64,000 bases of DNA, from positions 62,001-126,000 of the forward strand of contig JACCGJ010005201.1 in the NCBI GenBank assembly GCA_013407085.1, read 5' to 3'. The DNA is from Atriophallophorus winterbourni. Lineage: Eukaryota; Platyhelminthes; Trematoda; Plagiorchiida; Microphallidae. How positions within the stretch are numbered: the stretch's first letter is position 1; every line of letters begins with the position of its first letter. The notes below the pieces were generated by a model. That model was not told the origin of the DNA. It did not search any database and worked only from the letters and a program-made list of their open reading frames with translations. Made by a program: the position numbers and the translations under genes. Below are positions 39,201 through 54,200 of the stretch, in pieces.

Positions 39201-42200
39201 AAAACAACCAATAGCATTGAAAGAATAGGTAAAGGAATCCCTCGAAGCTCCACGACAATGACAACCGTAAGTGGTGACTTGTTACTTCCGATCGGAAGTT
39301 CTGGCCGACCGACGAAAACATCATCAGAATTCGGTAACGCTTCAGGAAAGGTTGGCATGGGAGATCAAACGACCGAATTGGCAGCCATGCGATTCACGGT
39401 TTCTCACCGCTCGGCCAAGTGTCAGCGGAATGGGAGCAGTAGGTTTTCGAATTCACATTGATTACCAAAAATATTATTCCAGCACAATGTTACATCATGG
39501 ATGTATTTGTAAGTTGCTTTGTGGTGATTCGTGTATTGGTGCGAGAAACGGGCATGCTCATATTTCGTAATTTGTGCAAAATAGCTTGCTAATGGGTGTA
39601 AATGTTTGTTTTGCACAACTATATTACAAACCCATGATGACAGATGGTTGTTCCTCTTTTTAATTGTTTTGGATTTCTGTCAAATACCGCGAAATTTTAT
39701 TAAAACTAAGACATTCTGGCATAACGTTTGTAGAAAACGTAACAATTCATTATAGGGCAAACAGAGCTCAAATGTTTTCATCATTAGGCATGGTAACAGA
39801 TAAACTAGTATCACAGAGTTAATAATCATTGATTTTTGGATCAATCACAGATAAATAATCAACTCGTCCTCATTCTCATGGAAATGTCCATCACTGGGAT
39901 CAAATGAGAGAGAATGAAATTTCTCTAAAGTTAAAGTAATTGAAATGTTCCAATATGTTTTCAAATTTGTTGAACGTCTACTTAGCGATCGAATTTCGTT
40001 AGCTGTTGGAGTCGTTGGAATTCACACTTATTCTTTTGATTTTGATTTATTTATCAGACTCAAAAGCAGTCAATTAGACTCATATCCAACAGTCAAATTG
40101 CCAATATGATATAACATGAAAATTTGCATGTCGTCTTGACGCCCGAGTGACTGATTACACTAACTTTAGACCACGAGTAATCAGATTGAGCAATTACCAA
40201 ACCATTGAAGGTAATTCACATTGATACGCTGATTGTTCTATCAGCACTGACCTATATTCAACAATATTAGTCCGGACAAAAACGTTTGTCATGATTTGGG
40301 TAGAACAGATTTTGGTATCGTTTCACTCTGGACACGGACAAACGGTGACAGTACGGAAGGAATCAGGTTTAAATTGGATTCACCTGCCCAATTCTATGCT
40401 CTCTAAAATTTTCACAGTCCATGGTATACACTAAGATTTTTAGGGTGACAGGCGTGATTAAAATGGATTTTTGCATTCTCTGCATGTTGTGTAATCCCCT
40501 AATTGTATTGGCTGTCTACCGGTGTGATCAAACGAATGTTAATTGATTAGACATCTTCTCCGAGGTCAGCATGTGGAGATGTTCGCCCCATACACTTTTT
40601 GACCGCAATACTAATAACCTTTGTTAGTTCAACGGTTCCAGTGTTAAGTCGATCCGTATAAAGTTGAACGAGGGTTGAAGTCCGGATGAGTGATTGATAT
40701 TCAATAAAATTTCATGGTTCCTTTCCTACTCACTTTTAGTGTTCGTTAATCAAAGTAATGACTTCTCTAGATGTTTTCCCGATATATACTCTAGTGCAAT
40801 CATCGTAGTCGGTAATATATAAACTTATATTCACTGGAGGTGTCTGATCATTGAGATAATTTAATAAGGATCGGGGTAATCATATACTTGCGTTATTTGA
40901 AAATCTACTACGTAATTCCAGTGAAAATCGAGCTATGAAAGGCGCATCACTCCCAACTAACGACGTTCTGGACTCAAGCCATTGTGTTGATCATGACAAC
41001 ACACTTGCACACAAACAAAGCAATAAAGGGATTACACAGAATGCAGAAAGATGTATTGATCTCGCCTGCATACCTTAGGGTATGTCAGCAAATGCAATTT
41101 AGTCGAAACCCTTTTCGTACTGAGACGCTTGATCTGACGAAGATTCGGTATCGGAAACGGAACGTAAATAAAAAAGTTTTATCTGATTCTTTTTATTATT
41201 TTTTAAGAAATATTGATTTCTGATCAGTCTCAAATATGTTCAAATATCATGGTTCATTATGCGAACACTATTTAACAATGACTTCGAGGTTTAACATTGT
41301 TTGCCACATTACCATTGTTTCAACATTGCTGAATCTAGGCTTTCTGTCTTCGTATGATGTGGGTTGACAGAGGAGGTGCTGTTGTAGGGTATAGATGCCG
41401 GAACGTTTATCTTATTACCGAATCGAAATTTCTAAAGTTGGGTAAATTTTATTAAGCAATAATGCATTTTCATTATGCTAAGTAGATCTAGTAATTTAGC
41501 AGCACTAAGATTTGCTTTTCATGAACTAAAATCAATCACTAATTACGTTTATTTTATCTTAACCTCAGGTTCTTTTCGATACCGGCGAAGACCTTCGTTG
41601 GAAAATCTGAACGATATTCCGATCCCCGGTCAGCCGTTAGTGTACAATGCAACACTGTCGAACATTCGAACATCAGGTGTTGTTGGACCCTATACCAGTC
41701 TAGGTCCCGGGCCATTTCACCTAATGGGCGAGGCCCCGTTGGCATATGAAGCCTCGGCCGAGGAATCTCAAACGACAATTCCTAAAACGAGAACCCCGAA
41801 TAACTTTTTAAGGTCTTCGCCATTTCCAGGTGTGAAGCCGTTGCAAGATTCAGATCAGCAGTCAGATCGGTCGTCGTTTACCGCAGATTTACAATGGGAA
41901 GCCAGCAATCATAGAGGAATAAAAAATTGTTGTCTCCGTTTTGTGTCATGGTGCAAAGGGCTATTCGGCCGAGCGAAATCCGAGAACGAAGCCAGCAAGC
42001 TTGCAGAATTAGCCGCAAGAAACAAAGGTCCAAGAGAATTCACCACATTAAGAACTATGGCTGCTTTAGCCGCAGCCACTGCAGCCACCGCTGTTGCTGA
42101 TCCCACGAAAGTCCCACATGGAGGTAAGAAAATTGAACTCCAATACAAAGTATGTTTTGCCACACTTAGTTTCGAGGGTGTTCGTGATTTGTACTAAGCA

Positions 42201-45200
42201 ATAACCTTAAGCGAATGCCTGTATATCATACTAAGTTAGCAATAGTGCTTTACTGTGGATCAGTAGTAATAAGGAAGTAGAGTACAGAAGGAACGGTAGC
42301 AGAGAACGTTTGCGAGTGATTTAATGGTAATGTCGTAAGCACTATGAAAATTGACTACCTTTTATAAACGATGTGGAGTATCATGCAAACAATTTTAGTT
42401 CATTAACTTGGTGAAATTCACAGAACACTTACATCAACGTTAAAAGCGGTTATAAGCCCTAGTAAAATTATTTCATGCAAATCAATATTCATAGTAAATT
42501 TCTTGATTGCAATAATTAGTTTAATAAAGCCATGACAATATTAGCGCATTTCAATTAAACAGGTTCAGCAAACTCAGTAACGGTCCATAGCCCATCTGTT
42601 TTGTATACTTCAAATATGATTATGTCATTGTATGCTTGTCTACAACAAATATTTCATTAAACCTGGACGAATCGTCCACGAAAAAGGGTTCCGAGGTTAA
42701 TTTGAACTAGGCAAGCGCTACACAGGAATAATATTGGTTTATTGAGCAAACCCATATTATGTTTATACAAGTATCATGTGTTTTATCGGTGTATTTCCTG
42801 GCAATTTGATTCGAGATTTACCAATTTAATTCCTTGTACATTTTTTGCCCTCTCTGGCCAAATTACAGCTAGTATGATGGAACCAGGTATTGGTTTTGTG
42901 GTTGTTTGTTTGTGTTATGTAAAATTGATTGTAATGGCTTACATGTGAAGCCCTTGTGTTTTATTAAAAATACGTGGTTGTTCGCAACAAGTTTGTATGA
43001 TTCCCTCTACTATAAAATGTATCATTATATATGTCCCTGCCTCACGAGAATGTTCATTATTGTCATATAACGAATTACATCCAACCTATGTTGTGGTAAA
43101 ACCAAATTTGGGTTAAGTGCTTGAAGCTGGATGATTTGGCATCGCGTTTATTTGGCTAGGACTATAATGATTCGTTCAGCACACAGAACCTATTGTATCA
43201 CTGACCGTGTTTGAGGTTTGTGTGAATAAAAGCAATCCGTTTACACATGGTGTTTTGCTAAAGACTCACAATTTTTTAGTGATGAGCTCGTTCTAATCAG
43301 AAATAAGTGTGGCTGAAAGTCTGATAATAATTGATTTTCTACAGAAATGAAATTTTAAAAGTAGTTAGCTAATATGTAGTTAGTTATGTTCCGAATCTGG
43401 AGCACGATATCTTTACAGTTGTCAGTGGACATTATGATTTTAAAGATCTACTGAATTGTAAAGGAAATTAGTACTTGATGCAACGTATTGACAAAGTTGA
43501 GACGATCTTTTTATAATCAGTGCTTTGCTAGGATCACCTGCGCACATAAGTGCGTAACCGTTGCCTTGTTCATAGTCGTGTGCTACTGCCAAATATGTGG
43601 CAGTAGTTGAACGGAGTCCTCTTGATTTACAGAAACCTGTCGCAAGCTCGAACGTATCAATCAATTAATGCACAGTATCATACTGACAATGATCTTCCTA
43701 TATTCAGCATATTTTATGGACCCATCAGGCGTCCTGGGGATTTTCCTGTCTAGTATATTCCAGTCATCAAGTACTTCGGTTCTAGTATGTTACTTTATGG
43801 TCAAACGAAAGGTGAAGTGAAGTTGAGGGTTGACCGTGGGAGTAATTTGTTTTTACAGTCGATTAGCACCACTTGGCACGGGATTGGGATCAGTCTCAAA
43901 AATAAAATACATGTTTACCAGGCAACGATTCATCAAGTACTATATATGGATGTGGGACACGGCCACTGAGGTCACAGGATGTACGGTGTTTAGAAGTGTT
44001 CGACCATTGGTGCCTTAGGTTAATGTTGGTCGTCCGATATACTGGCCAAGTATCGAACGCTGCCGTTCGGACTATATGTGGCGGAATACCTCCTCTCTCC
44101 AGTTGCATTCGACGGCAAAGATTGAAGTGGTTTGGCCGCGCCATCCTAAAGACAGACTCAGCGCTCATCAAACTTGCCCTTGACCTTAAACACGCCCGTA
44201 CATAGCGTAGACGATAAGGCGATCCGGTGAAGACCTAACTGTCAACCGTAGAGGAGAATGTAGATGCCCTGAAGCCGCGTACCGAAGATGGGAATGGAAA
44301 TTGATAAGGATCTGCAAAGATCTCCCACCTATAGACGAGAATGGGCTGGTTTAGTTCGAGATAAATAAAAAAATACGAAATGGACCACACTGCTCCACAA
44401 ATACACTCGATGCAACATATCTCCAAAAGCTCATTTAAGCGGTATTTGATATTGGATATATCTACTTTAGTAATAGCCTGTATTTGAACTTCGCATGCAG
44501 GTAGAAGTTGTTGACTCAACTTCTAAATGGTGTTGTGCCTTTCGGAAAACATCAATCCCATTCGTGAAATTTGTGATTGATATTGATCGTTATTACGTTT
44601 TTATGTAATGCTATACCATCCGCATGAGTTAAACATGTTGTTGTTTTTACCAGTTACAAACCGTGTGGAACGTTTGTTTCGAATGCTCCGTTAATATAAT
44701 GCATTCGTTAATTAACTCAAGGAAATTATTCTAGCTGTAGCGCACATGTTTCTCTTGATTTTCCAGTCGAATTTTCCGATAAAGTCGACAGTTACGAAGC
44801 ACGTAAGATGCTCCCGTTGAGAATAATTGCCATGACGGAAATTTGTATACTTGAGAATGATTACGCTTGATCCGTTCACAGAACTTTGGTGACACGTTGA
44901 TTTTTATGATTAGCGAGTGTAAGATCGTATGGGTGTTATACCAATCAGCATGTACCTAGTTCTTAAACATGTTTGGACAACGGATATGCATGCTCTGTTT
45001 GAATAAAATGTACATCAATATGTCTTGTCCCCGTTTGACTTTGATTGAATGGCGGATGAACGCTCATCATTGTAACCGTTTCGTTCCATCGTTAGATGAC
45101 GAACAAACGAAAACGATACAGTTAGACCGACCAGCTCGGGAGCTCCTGATATGGTCCATTTTGGTTGGAAAACTGCGCATGGCAGAATTATTCTGGACGA

Positions 45201-48200
45201 TGGAAAAGGTGGGTAATGGAAATTGTCATCATCCAACAAGTTTCTGCTATTCGAACGTAACAACATTATCGAGATGCTCAAATGGAGTACATGCCTGTTT
45301 ATTCAAAAATGATGGCTATTTAAACGATCATATCTATTCACCTACTGCTTCTGGTGCTAAGATATGTATATGTAAGTTCAAGTAAGTAAAATTCCAGTTC
45401 ATGTGGCAAGCTCGAGACTTCCTTAGCTTCGCGGTAATTATGAACAACATCACAAGAATCGTAAACAAATTTTTTGACAGTATACCCGTTGCTCGTTTAA
45501 AAAAATGCGAAAATTACGCGCCCGAAATATTTTGGCGGCGTTACACACGAGTGGAATTTCATGCGCTAATCAATAACTGACAAGGTTGAACCATGTCAAA
45601 TGATTTACACGTTCCTACTAAAAAATTACACCGTGGGTGTAGTAATTGGTTGAATGTCATCAACTAGTATTCCATAAAAATAGCAAGTCAGGAGGCCAAA
45701 AATGTGTTTCCGATTAGTTACGGTGTCGCCTTTATCATCAACTAGTGTACCGTAAAAGTAGCAAGTCAGGAAGTCAAAAATATGTTTTCAATTAGTTACG
45801 GCGTAGCCTTTATCCTTAAGGGACTTGAAATTTTGCAGAGGGTCAGTTTCACTCGTGAAATCACGTGTGTTTTCTCAATTTCATAAGAGACCTATTTTGA
45901 ATATATGTATTTGAACAACGTATATACGCGAGTTGTTAAATGCCATCATTCAAATTATATCAAAGCTAAATATATCAAATATACCTATCTGGAAATATTG
46001 ACCGTTGCTCCCACTGCTTTGACGGTCCTAATAATCGAATCTTTTGGCTGAGTTTATGGAGAAGGTATAGAGTCAGTAAGAACGAATGAGGTTCCGTCAG
46101 CTATTATTCGTAGGTGAGGCTAATTATCACCTGAGGAGCATATTCAATGATTGTTTAAACGGCGTTAAGCAAGTTTACACAACGCAATCCGAAATATTTA
46201 TTAGGGCGACTTATGTAGAAGTACATTTCAAAAGCAACATTTCCTTAGAATAAGCTAACGATCACTTTAGATGTGATCGAAAAGCAAAATGTTGAGGTTT
46301 TCACCGAAAAATTGATCAGGTAATTTTCCCGGATCGTATGTACCTCCATCTAGGTGTGTTTAATTGTATGAGTGATAGGAGGTATATAAAGAGAAAAGTA
46401 CATCTACGCAGACTATCGCGAGAAATCGGAGGCTGCTTTAAAAACATGCTGTTTACCTAATCCTAGAGGATTTCTAATATAGTTGTGTTTGCGGTTTCTT
46501 TTTGAAGAGGGCCCTCAACGAGATCTATCCCAAAACTCACTGTCCACCAACGTTAAAAGCCAATTGATCGTAAAATAACGATGTATTTGCAACCGCATCA
46601 CGGAGATCACTACTTTGATAACACATAGATCGATAATCTATCAATAATGATTTTAAACATCAACACGTCCAAACCGATCAGTGGGTTGGAATAAATTTCA
46701 ACGATTTAGAATAGTGTCCAATTTCCGATCAATCAACGATCGGGCTCTTTGTTGGTTAGCAGTAGTGCTTCCTAACACGTACAGCTACTAAAATGATTAA
46801 AAATCACCCTCTGACCTTTATACTAATGCGATAACTCCAAAATACTTGAGCATTCCGACTCTAGCCGAGTCGGCCCCTTGATAACCTTTCCTGATTTGAA
46901 CACTACATACTTTATAAGATGCGCAAAGCCATTCTAACAAATTAGCGGAGTTAATGAGACATGCTCGCACTACTCATCTGGCCTTATCGCCATTACAGAA
47001 ACATGGTATTCTTTCCAATTGATTGAAACGGAGTTATCTATTCCAAATATGAGTTTGATAAGGAACGATCGAGCGAGAAGTGGTGGCGGTGTTGTTCTTA
47101 ATGATGATAATCCCGTGCTATCCAATAGACAACGCAGAATACACCCTCGAGGATACAATTTGGTGTTCATTAACGCTGATGTCTGGTGAAGTCTGCATGA
47201 TTGGTCTTGTCTACCGGTCTCCTTCATCTACAGAATCGTACAACGAAAGGTTGATTCAAGTGCTTCAGCGCTTGACTCGCACTCAGCAAGCAACAAAACT
47301 TATTATGGGTGATATTAACCTGCATACCCTTTATCTCAGAGACGTTCACTCTCCATAAGCGCTAGATTACCGATTTAGAGAGGTACTAGATTCAGTCCTT
47401 TTATACAACCATGTTCACAAATTCAGCCGGAGAATAGGTTCTGACGGCCACCTCGTCTTGGATGTGGCGTTAACTTCGGAAGAACAATCTGTCAAAGCGA
47501 TCGAATTCCAGGCTCCGCTGGGTCTTAGTGACCATTCAGTGCTTGTGTTCGACTATGTGTTCAGTACTCGTCAATCTCAGAATGGGGTGGTTCGCCGAGT
47601 AGATAAATGAAACCTGAGTAAATCCCTCGTGCAGATTCAGCATTGGCAGACGGACAACATAAGCCCTGAATTGCAATGGAACGAACTTGAAGATTTTCTG
47701 AAACTGAAGATAGACGAGAACTTGAAGATCGTACCTAAAAGATCCGAACATGAACTTCATTTTGTTTTCCGCAGCAGAACAAAAAAGTGGATAGCACTGA
47801 AGCGAGCAGCTTGAATTCAGCATAAAGCCAACAATACTTCCACTTTTTGGTAACATTTCCGTATGTTACGCAACAAAGTGACTTCACTTATTCGAGAGGA
47901 TAAGGAAGCGAACCAATTGATGCTGCTGTCAAAAATGGAACGCAACCCTAAGTTACTATACAAAATCATGAACGCGAAAGCAAAACTCAAACCAGGTATT
48001 TTTGCCGTCGAAAATGGTGAAAAACTCACTGAGACCGCGTTGGAAACCGCAAATGCACTTGCGATTTATTACTATAAAGTGTTCGTGCCAAAGGTTTAAG
48101 TGGAACGTTGTGAGTATTCAGTCGACCCAGGAATCGAGACATTGGAAGAAATTTTGATTAATCTAGAGATTGTCGCAAGTCAATTGCTCAAACTAAATGT

Positions 48201-51200
48201 TAGAAAATCCCCAGGCGCGGATGGCATCACACCGAATGTGCTTAGGTTCTGCATTCATCAGCTTTGTGAACCGCTTTCCATCCTGTTTAACTATTCGATG
48301 CTTAAAGGAGTGGTACCGAAAGATTGGAAGTTTGGCGTGATTACACCAATCTTGAAAGAATGCTGCCGACCTGACGCTGCAAATTATCGTCCCGTCACAC
48401 TTTTACCTGTTATTGCTAAGGTCATGGAACGTATAGTTTGGGAAAAGAATGGTTGTACACTATGAATAATAATTTGTTTTCGCTAGCGCAGCATGGATTT
48501 CGATCTCATGGTTCTTGTCTAACGAATCTTCTCATAGCGTTAGACGACTGGATGAAGGAGTTGGATAGAAGTTCTTGCATTCGCGTCTGTTACCTAGACA
48601 TTTCTAAGGCTTTTGGCAGAGTCAATCACCATTTGCTTCTTCAAAAACGGATACGTCTAGGAATATCTGAACCACTCCTTTCATGGTTGTGCGAATACAT
48701 TTCAGATCGCCACATTCGAGTTAAAGTTAACGGAGTGCTATCCCAAATGTTCAAAACCACCAGCGGAGTCCAACAAGGATCCATGCTAGGCCCGCTCCTC
48801 TTCCTAATATACATAAAACATTTACCCCCCTTCATATCATCCAAAATGGTCCTGTTCGCGGATGATATGAAAATTTGGACGCCAATCAACTCTGCATATG
48901 ATTTTGAGAAACTGCAAATGGATTTGAATAACATGTCTAATTGGGCGGCCATGAATGATATGACATTCAACATACGGAAACGTAAGTTGCTCCACCTTGG
49001 CAAGAATGTTCCTTGGACATATCGATTGGAAACTGAAAACATGACATCGAGCTCGTTGAAAAACGAACTTGAAGTATGGTTTAGTGGAAACATGAAGAGC
49101 ACTGTGCATTGCCAAAATATTTATCGACAGCCAAACAAATTGCTCGGTCACGTTCGAAGAATATTTAGAAGATTCTCGCTGTTAACGTTACCAATGATAA
49201 TGAACGTCCACGTTTGACCCATGATGGAGTATGCCGTAGAGGTCTGGGCTCCTTGGCTGCGAAAATATAGGCTCTCTTTAATTAAAAAATATCACAGAGC
49301 AACAAAGTTAGTGATGGGTCTTCGCAATGCCGAAAGATTGTGATGTCTGAGTCTATGTGACTTTACCCAAAGGAGGATACGACGCGATATTATTCTGACC
49401 TATAGAATTGTGTCTACCGAAGGACATCCACTAAAACACTTGCTTGACGTGTGTGATTGGAAAGTGACATGTGGACATACCTTGTCCCTTTACGTCAGAA
49501 GTTCCCGTATTGATTGTCGGCGCCATTTTTTCTTTGGAATTCCCTACGCCAACATGTGATGGACTCTCCTTTCCTTGCGGCATTTAAAGCGAAATTGGAC
49601 TTACACGTGCAAAAGAATATTATTCGTGAGCCTTACATTCGATATTCTCTATTCCTTTTCTACTATTATATTTTTCACATTTTCATTCATAACGTAATCC
49701 TGTGGTGTTGTAACTTTTTAACCATAAATCCTTGAATCCCTCTCTCTCTTTCAAGGAGCCAATCGCTGGTGCGTTGCTGGCTTCAATTTTGCTGACGTCA
49801 CTCGGAAACAAAACTGACGATTTCACAGACAAAGAAGATTATCGTAGTTTCGCAAAGTACGTCGACTTTTCTAGCAAGTCTATCGAATCCTTCCTATTAA
49901 TTATACCTCAAAATCAGAATAAAAGCTGGTTTTGTTTTGTTGTTATAAGCAAACCCGCATCCATTTTTGTATTTGATATTTTAAACGCTGATTGCCACTG
50001 AGACGAACAGCTCGTTTGTAAAGTTTGACTAGGAACCAGATCAAAGATTAAAGGTTCGGTTCTCGAATGAAGGAAAACATCTGGCATATTGTTTGCTTGT
50101 CCAAAAAAAAATATTGAGGCAGAATTTATGATGTGACATTTTCTAATAAAACTAAACTACTCTTTACTTTTTCCATTTGTTGTAGCTCCTTTGGGGTGAA
50201 GTCGTGGTGGTATATAATAGTTTGAATTAACATGCAATCGTCATCCATTGTTTATTTGGCTTAGCCTACCATCTCAAAAACTACTTTAATCAATCTTAAT
50301 AATCGCAGACTCAAGTGTGTTTCACTGATGCAAGTTACACAGTAGCTGACCATTCTCTCTATACTGGTTGTGTTTCATAGATATGTCTGATGGTAGGGTT
50401 GTTGCTCCGAACTTTTTTACTGCACACACATTTTCACTGTGGTATAATATGAGTAAAGGCAGTGCGCTGTGTCTGTCCTGCTAATCACTAACTTCAAACT
50501 ACAGCATCGCTTATGTTTTATTAGTTTAACCAGCGAATTTTGGCGAGCAGATTTAGTAAACACGAGACCTTCAAATAGCAGACGCAATGATTCGATTACC
50601 ATGGAATAACATGAGTAGCGCATAGTCCTAGCGGGAGACAACAATAGCATTCGTAATGCGTATAAATTATGTAACTTTCGGAGGATACGAGAGCCAGTGA
50701 CGTGACGGAAAGTAAATGATCTTACACGGCGTTTGAAAAATGTTTACAGTGTATCGTCCCAACAAACCTCTCAACGTCTTACTATAGAAGAAATTGTTAG
50801 GTAGTTTTTATACAACCGCTCAAGAAATTTAAAAAGTATTACTGCCGTGTTAGGCTGTGACTTGAAGCTTCGATTTCCCTGCTTGATTGTGAGTTAAAAT
50901 ACTCGGATGAATAAAAGAATTCTATGTGGTATTTTCAGGTGTGTAGTTCATTAGAGGAAGTTGCTAATCAGACTGAAGAAAACACTCACAAACCCACAAT
51001 AATTCGCGTTTCCGAATAATTGCACAAGCAAATTTCCTCTAAAACCATTCTCAGAAACATATGCAACATGTGCAATTCATCAATGTCGGTCAAACGAGCT
51101 TAACCTGATGTGGCTTGAAATTAACCGATTGGCGCAAAATCGACTGACAGATCAGATCAAAGTGACTACCGGCCAGACGATATGGAGACGTTGTTGATAT

Positions 51201-54200
51201 AACGGGATCTGCCCGTGTTCCATTCTAAGTAATGCGTGTAAAAACCGATTAGGCCAAATCTCGTTTTCTTGTGTTATGGGATTTGTGGATGAACGTTATT
51301 AGCAGTGAAAAGGTGAATTGGGACACAATCGACAAATGAAACATTGAGGGTGACGTGGTTAATGTTACATCGAGGGTCCACGAATCCTGTGTGAACAAGG
51401 TTATTATACGTTTGGACGGGAAATGAGACTTGGCCTCGACTGACCTGGCGTAATGCGACCACCCGTACACGGTTGTGGTGATACAATAAAGAACTTTCCG
51501 CGAAAAAAAATCAAGCGCGTCCTGACGAAGCAATGAATCTACAGTGACCGATCCCTTTAACCGAGCGTGAACAGAAAGTGTGTAAATGGTAATAAACGAT
51601 CGGTCTGGCATCACGGAGGGTGAGTGTGAAAGTGTAGATTGCATTAGCGACAAGTGCTGATCACGCGCTTGTGGATTGGTACGCATTTGACAAGAGTGTG
51701 TGATGCGTGGTTAATGTTCGATGGATTGCCTAGGTGAACAACACAAAGGACTTTAGGACAAGAAATGAGGTTTGGCTTCGATTGTCATAACGCAACTTTC
51801 ACCTACACCTCCCTCAGCAATATGATGCATATCCAACTCAGGAATTTTAAAGCTGCGCAATATGCGTTTCAAAACTGCTTGATAACAGTATCTGTTTACC
51901 AAGATAGCGATTAATTTTGATTCTTTTAAATTTCAGAAATTTCCAAGAACGTGCCGAAGGCGTTTTGAATGAATGTTATCGGGAAGACGAACATCGTACT
52001 CAACTAATCATCAATCACGAGTTAATGTACTACGGACGCAGTTCTGTGATCAGGCTGGCCGCCGAAGGTCAAAGTATCAAATTCATGGCACATCCATGTT
52101 GTCAGGATTTTCTTACGAACACGTGGAATGGGAACTTGTCGACAAAGAACAGTGTTTTTAGGGTAAGTGGCTCTACATTTTGCTATCGTGTCAGAAAGGC
52201 ATCATTGTGTTTAATCTTGTGTTACGAGCTACAGTGACAGTTCTAACTCTGATTAACGAAATACATTTTTCAATCCTGCGTGTACAATTCTGAACGCACA
52301 CGATTGTTCGCTACTGTCAGTCATGATTTTACACTTCCAGCTTGATAGATCATTTCCTTAAATCAGACAGATAGAGCTGAATCATCAAAATTTATCGCTC
52401 GTTTCGATTTTATTCTCTCACACAAAAATCAGCTGGTCTATTTACTTTACCTGTCTCATAGCTTTAGCTAAAGATACTCATTTGCATGCATTGCCATCAC
52501 ACCCACCCAACGACCGGTTGCGTGCAGTTTGCACTCATCAGTGGAGATCAGGATCAGGATTTAATCCGATCTACACATGAATGGGAAAATGTGATTCAAC
52601 AAGTTGTTCGTATCAACCTTATCCAAGAAAAAGCTTGAGTTATTTTTCCCAAGACCGACAGTCAAAGTGTTATTAACTCTGACGTGTTCAAATGTTTGTT
52701 TATTTAAATTCATTGGTTCATTTAACGTAAACTTGCTTTCTGAAGCTTTATAAAAAGGCCTACTTCATTTTCGCAAGCTTTCACATGCTTCAATACTTTA
52801 GTTAAAAATTGAAAACCGCTTTACAATACCACGCATTAGATAGCATTTAAAATGAAATAGATACAATTAAAAACCACCTTGGATTATTTGCCAAGGTAGA
52901 TGTCAATCTAGGTATCACTTTGTCTGAAGGTTGACGCAAATCCGGGTTAGTTTAGCTTCATGCAAATGTATCGATATGCGGGAACACAGACTAGCAGTCC
53001 TCACATTCATCTAAACACCTAAACTCGTCAGTTAAGCTACTAAATGCTAACAATATTTACAAAATGCGTGCTAGACGTTTTACAATGGTGCATTTGCTCA
53101 TTAAAATTTAATGGTTGCTTCAGCTTTAAGATAGCTGAAACTGACGACGGTGATGCAACAGGTTGGTACTTTATTACTACTCGGACTTCCACATTTATTT
53201 GTAGCCCGGTAGTATTTACATTGATTTCCAGTCATTTGGAACCAGTCCCATATGCGACAAATATGAGAAGAATTTGTTGATTAAGGTTGGTGATACGATT
53301 TAGGATACATCAATGTTGTCTTTTCCGTAGCTGAGGTCTTCGTGATATTTGATTCACATAAGTGCGACACAAACACCACGCAAAGGTGTGCCGTCCTACG
53401 AAATGACGGATTCTTGCAGTATGAAGGAAAATTTTGTATTCAACTTCGAATTTTCATTGAAAATTCGTCTACACAATTTCAAGAACCATTCCCTTAAAGC
53501 GGGTAATATGGATGTCTTAATAGATCGATTATGTGTTTTACATAACAGATCAAGCCGTAAGCAAGAAACAAATGTATTTTTTCCTATGTTGAACTTTCAG
53601 TGGCTGGCTATCATTTTAATTCACTTATTCCTTTTACGGAGTAAAAGGAAGTTTTTGTTTGTGGGATGATAATTTAGAATCATGGGTGAGAGTTCTTATA
53701 ATTAGATCCCAAGTGTTGCGAGACATAATACTAATGTCGTTTGGGGGAGAGACGTAATCCAGATGCACAATAGTGAGTTCACGAAGCGCTGTAATTCATG
53801 AATGGGAAGCAAGTTTACTGAAATATTTTTATTCATCACCCCTACATCTTTCGTTACAAACATGACGGCCGGACTGCATGGTGCTTTTAGGCAGAGTCTT
53901 CTGAAGTGATGATTCGATCATAAAGACATGAAACGATATTTTGTCAAATTTATTCAAATACTGCTTTCGAATTCAAGCATTTCAAACAATTTCGAAACAA
54001 TTCAAATACACAATTCCAGGTAAAAATTCTACCTTTTCTGACTTTCTATTCAGTGCTATTAACATTGATTTTAGTTTATAAACTAACTCGAAAAATGTTT
54101 TGTTTATCCTATAGTACTTCCTCGGAATTGTATGCGGTCTCACTCTGCCATTTTTCATACCTAAAGTTATTCTACCAAAGCCAAAAACTGTGCACGCTGG

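Larger units (their letters stand above)
45209..49755 (+). other. TRPM intron 13
   Basis: 4547 nt, mostly occupied by a CR1-like LINE at its 3' end plus a 78-bp tandem duplication. About 45,830-46,930 has no feature I recognise. Confidence 0.65.
49857..51936 (+). other. TRPM intron 14
   Basis: 2080 nt. About 49,860-51,240 holds nothing recognised; the LTR-like repeat family occupies about 51,249-51,830. Confidence 0.6.

Noticed and set aside
44969..45385. Whole 138-codon ORF as coding
   Set aside because: Only 45,096-45,208 has TRPM similarity and correct splice phases; the flanks are intron read-through.
51249..51686. 145-codon minus-strand ORF
   Set aside because: It coincides with a repeat family whose other copies are not open in the same frame.
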